From: Archangiaceae bacterium
GTDB taxonomy: Bacteria > Myxococcota > Myxococcia > Myxococcales > Myxococcaceae
Direction of reading: 5' to 3'
Assembly: GCA_023248915.1 (NCBI GenBank)
Contig: JAHFDQ010000071.1
Location: 1 to 15,405 of the forward strand
Length of the DNA stretch: 15,405 nucleotides
Part shown: positions 14,669-15,405 of the stretch, in pieces
Layout of the letters: the number at the start of each line of letters is the position of its first letter
Position numbering within the stretch: position 1 is the first letter of the stretch
Position numbers and translations under genes: made by a program
Notes under the pieces: model-generated
Databases searched by the model: none
What the model was told of the DNA's origin: nothing
What the model saw: the letters and a program-made list of their open reading frames with translations, nothing else

Positions 14669-15405
14669 TTACGGCTTGCCCACCGTCTTCGCGCCGAACG
14701 TCTCGGGCAAGAGCCCGGACAGGACGACCGCGACCGCCATCAGCCCCATGAACAGCGCCGCCGCCGCGCCGTAGCCCCCGGTAGGGCTCTTGATGAAGGG
14801 AACGGCGAGGATGACGACCACCGCGCCGGCGTTGCCGAACAGCATCAGCAGGCTGGTCGCGGCGCCCGCCTTGTCCGCCCCCGCCACCTGCGCCGACATG
14901 TCGAGCAGCAGCGCGAACGCCGGCATGAAGAAGAACCCGAGAGCCGCGCCCAGCACCATCAGGGCCGTCACCGAACTTTGCAGGCACAGCGGTCCGACAC
15001 AGGCCGCGGCGACCAGCGCGCACGCGACGAGAAAGGGTTTGCGGCGCCGGTAGTGGTCGGACAGCAGCGGCACGATGACGGCGCCGATGATGCCCCCGAC
15101 GATGATGACTCCGCCGACGAGCCCGGCGGTCACGGCGTTGATTCCGTGGGGCGCGAGAATCTCTTCCAGCCAGGTGGTGAGGCCGTTGAAGGTCCCCAGC
15201 CCGAGGAAGGCGATGGCGAAGATGACCTGCAACGGCCGCGAGCGAACCAGCGCGCCGAACCCCGAGGTCTGCGAGGCGCCCCGGGGCTCGGGTGAGCCGG
15301 CGGTGTTCGGCCTCGCCACCCCGACGAAGAGCAGCGCGGCCACCGCGGCGACGACGAAGAAGACCACCATCGTCCACCGGAGCCCGACGGCCTCTTCGAG
15401 CGCGG
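14669..15405 (-). CDS. MFS transporter, C-terminal half (partial)
   Basis: The frame is open through the right edge of the window and ends in TAA at 14669-14671, giving 245 codons and no start. It contains six or seven hydrophobic segments and a charged central loop (ARPNTAGSPEPRG). The cytoplasmic-loop motif 'LLSDHYRRRKPF' corresponds to the G-x-x-x-D-R-x-x-R-R signature in the second half of major facilitator proteins. Visible segments therefore span about TM6 to TM12. No substrate-specific motif is visible; efflux or nutrient uptake are both possible. It ends 5 bases before the kinase start, so the two genes are probably one operon with the transporter first. Confidence 0.85.
   Translation of the reverse strand, partial: ALEEAVGLRWTMVVFFVVAAVAALLFVGVARPNTAGSPEPRGASQTSGFGALVRSRPLQVIFAIAFLGLGTFNGLTTWLEEILAPHGINAVTAGLVGGVIIVGGIIGAVIVPLLSDHYRRRKPFLVACALVAAACVGPLCLQSSVTALMVLGAALGFFFMPAFALLLDMSAQVAGADKAGAATSLLMLFGNAGAVVVILAVPFIKSPTGGYGAAAALFMGLMAVAVVLSGLLPETFGAKTVGKP

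Noticed and set aside
11415..14774. A 1,119-codon open frame on the + strand across the kinase gene
   Set aside because: It is antisense to the kinase, made almost only of Arg, Gly, Ala and Gln-rich sequence with no domain, and results from strong GC bias at third positions.

Overview
The window is very GC-rich and gene-dense, and it looks like chromosomal DNA of a myxobacterium (Myxococcota). The support is seen in the sequence: a MYXO-CTERM surface-sorting tail on a giant secreted protein, Asp-Ala-Gly ('DAG') linkers, the 'GWCTENPLP' entry into a W-A-V-G beta-propeller, PKD and HYDIN-like domains, a Myxococcales-type sigma-70 factor, and a zinc-finger/kinase/TPR sensor. No rRNA, tRNA, CRISPR array, insertion sequence or origin was found. 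No intergenic stretch exceeds about 100 bases.

Left part (1-5309, + strand): the last 25 codons of a repeat protein; a 209-residue membrane protein with two hydrophobic helices; then a 1,494-residue exported multidomain protein ending in a MYXO-CTERM anchor. Middle part (5289-6838): a complete HipB/HipA toxin-antitoxin pair whose start lies inside a 60-base nested palindrome, probably the autoregulatory operator. Next come two minus-strand genes: an alpha/beta hydrolase (6853-7764), convergent with hipA, and a seven-repeat propeller protein (7821-8834) whose start codon and signal peptide appear to be missing. Divergent from the latter is a lipoprotein (8868-10658) with a HYDIN-like domain, a Cys-rich linker and seven propeller-like repeats. 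Only a small hairpin separates the two genes' Shine-Dalgarno-like motifs.

Right part (10648-15405): a sigma-70 family factor is convergent, with a 2-base gap, to a 1,029-residue transmembrane kinase that carries an anti-sigma-like zinc-binding N-terminus and a large TPR domain. The kinase follows an MFS transporter by 5 bases and is probably cotranscribed with it. A plausible reading (inference) is that the kinase/zinc-finger protein controls the neighbouring sigma factor, which in turn may control envelope genes like those nearby.

Several starts (104, 825, 5334, 10684) have no Shine-Dalgarno but have a -10-like hexamer 6-8 bases before the start codon, which suggests leaderless mRNAs. The best candidates for something new are the hipBA palindrome, the zinc-finger-kinase/sigma module, the unassigned repeat families in the giant surface protein, and the damaged propeller gene with its shared divergent control region.
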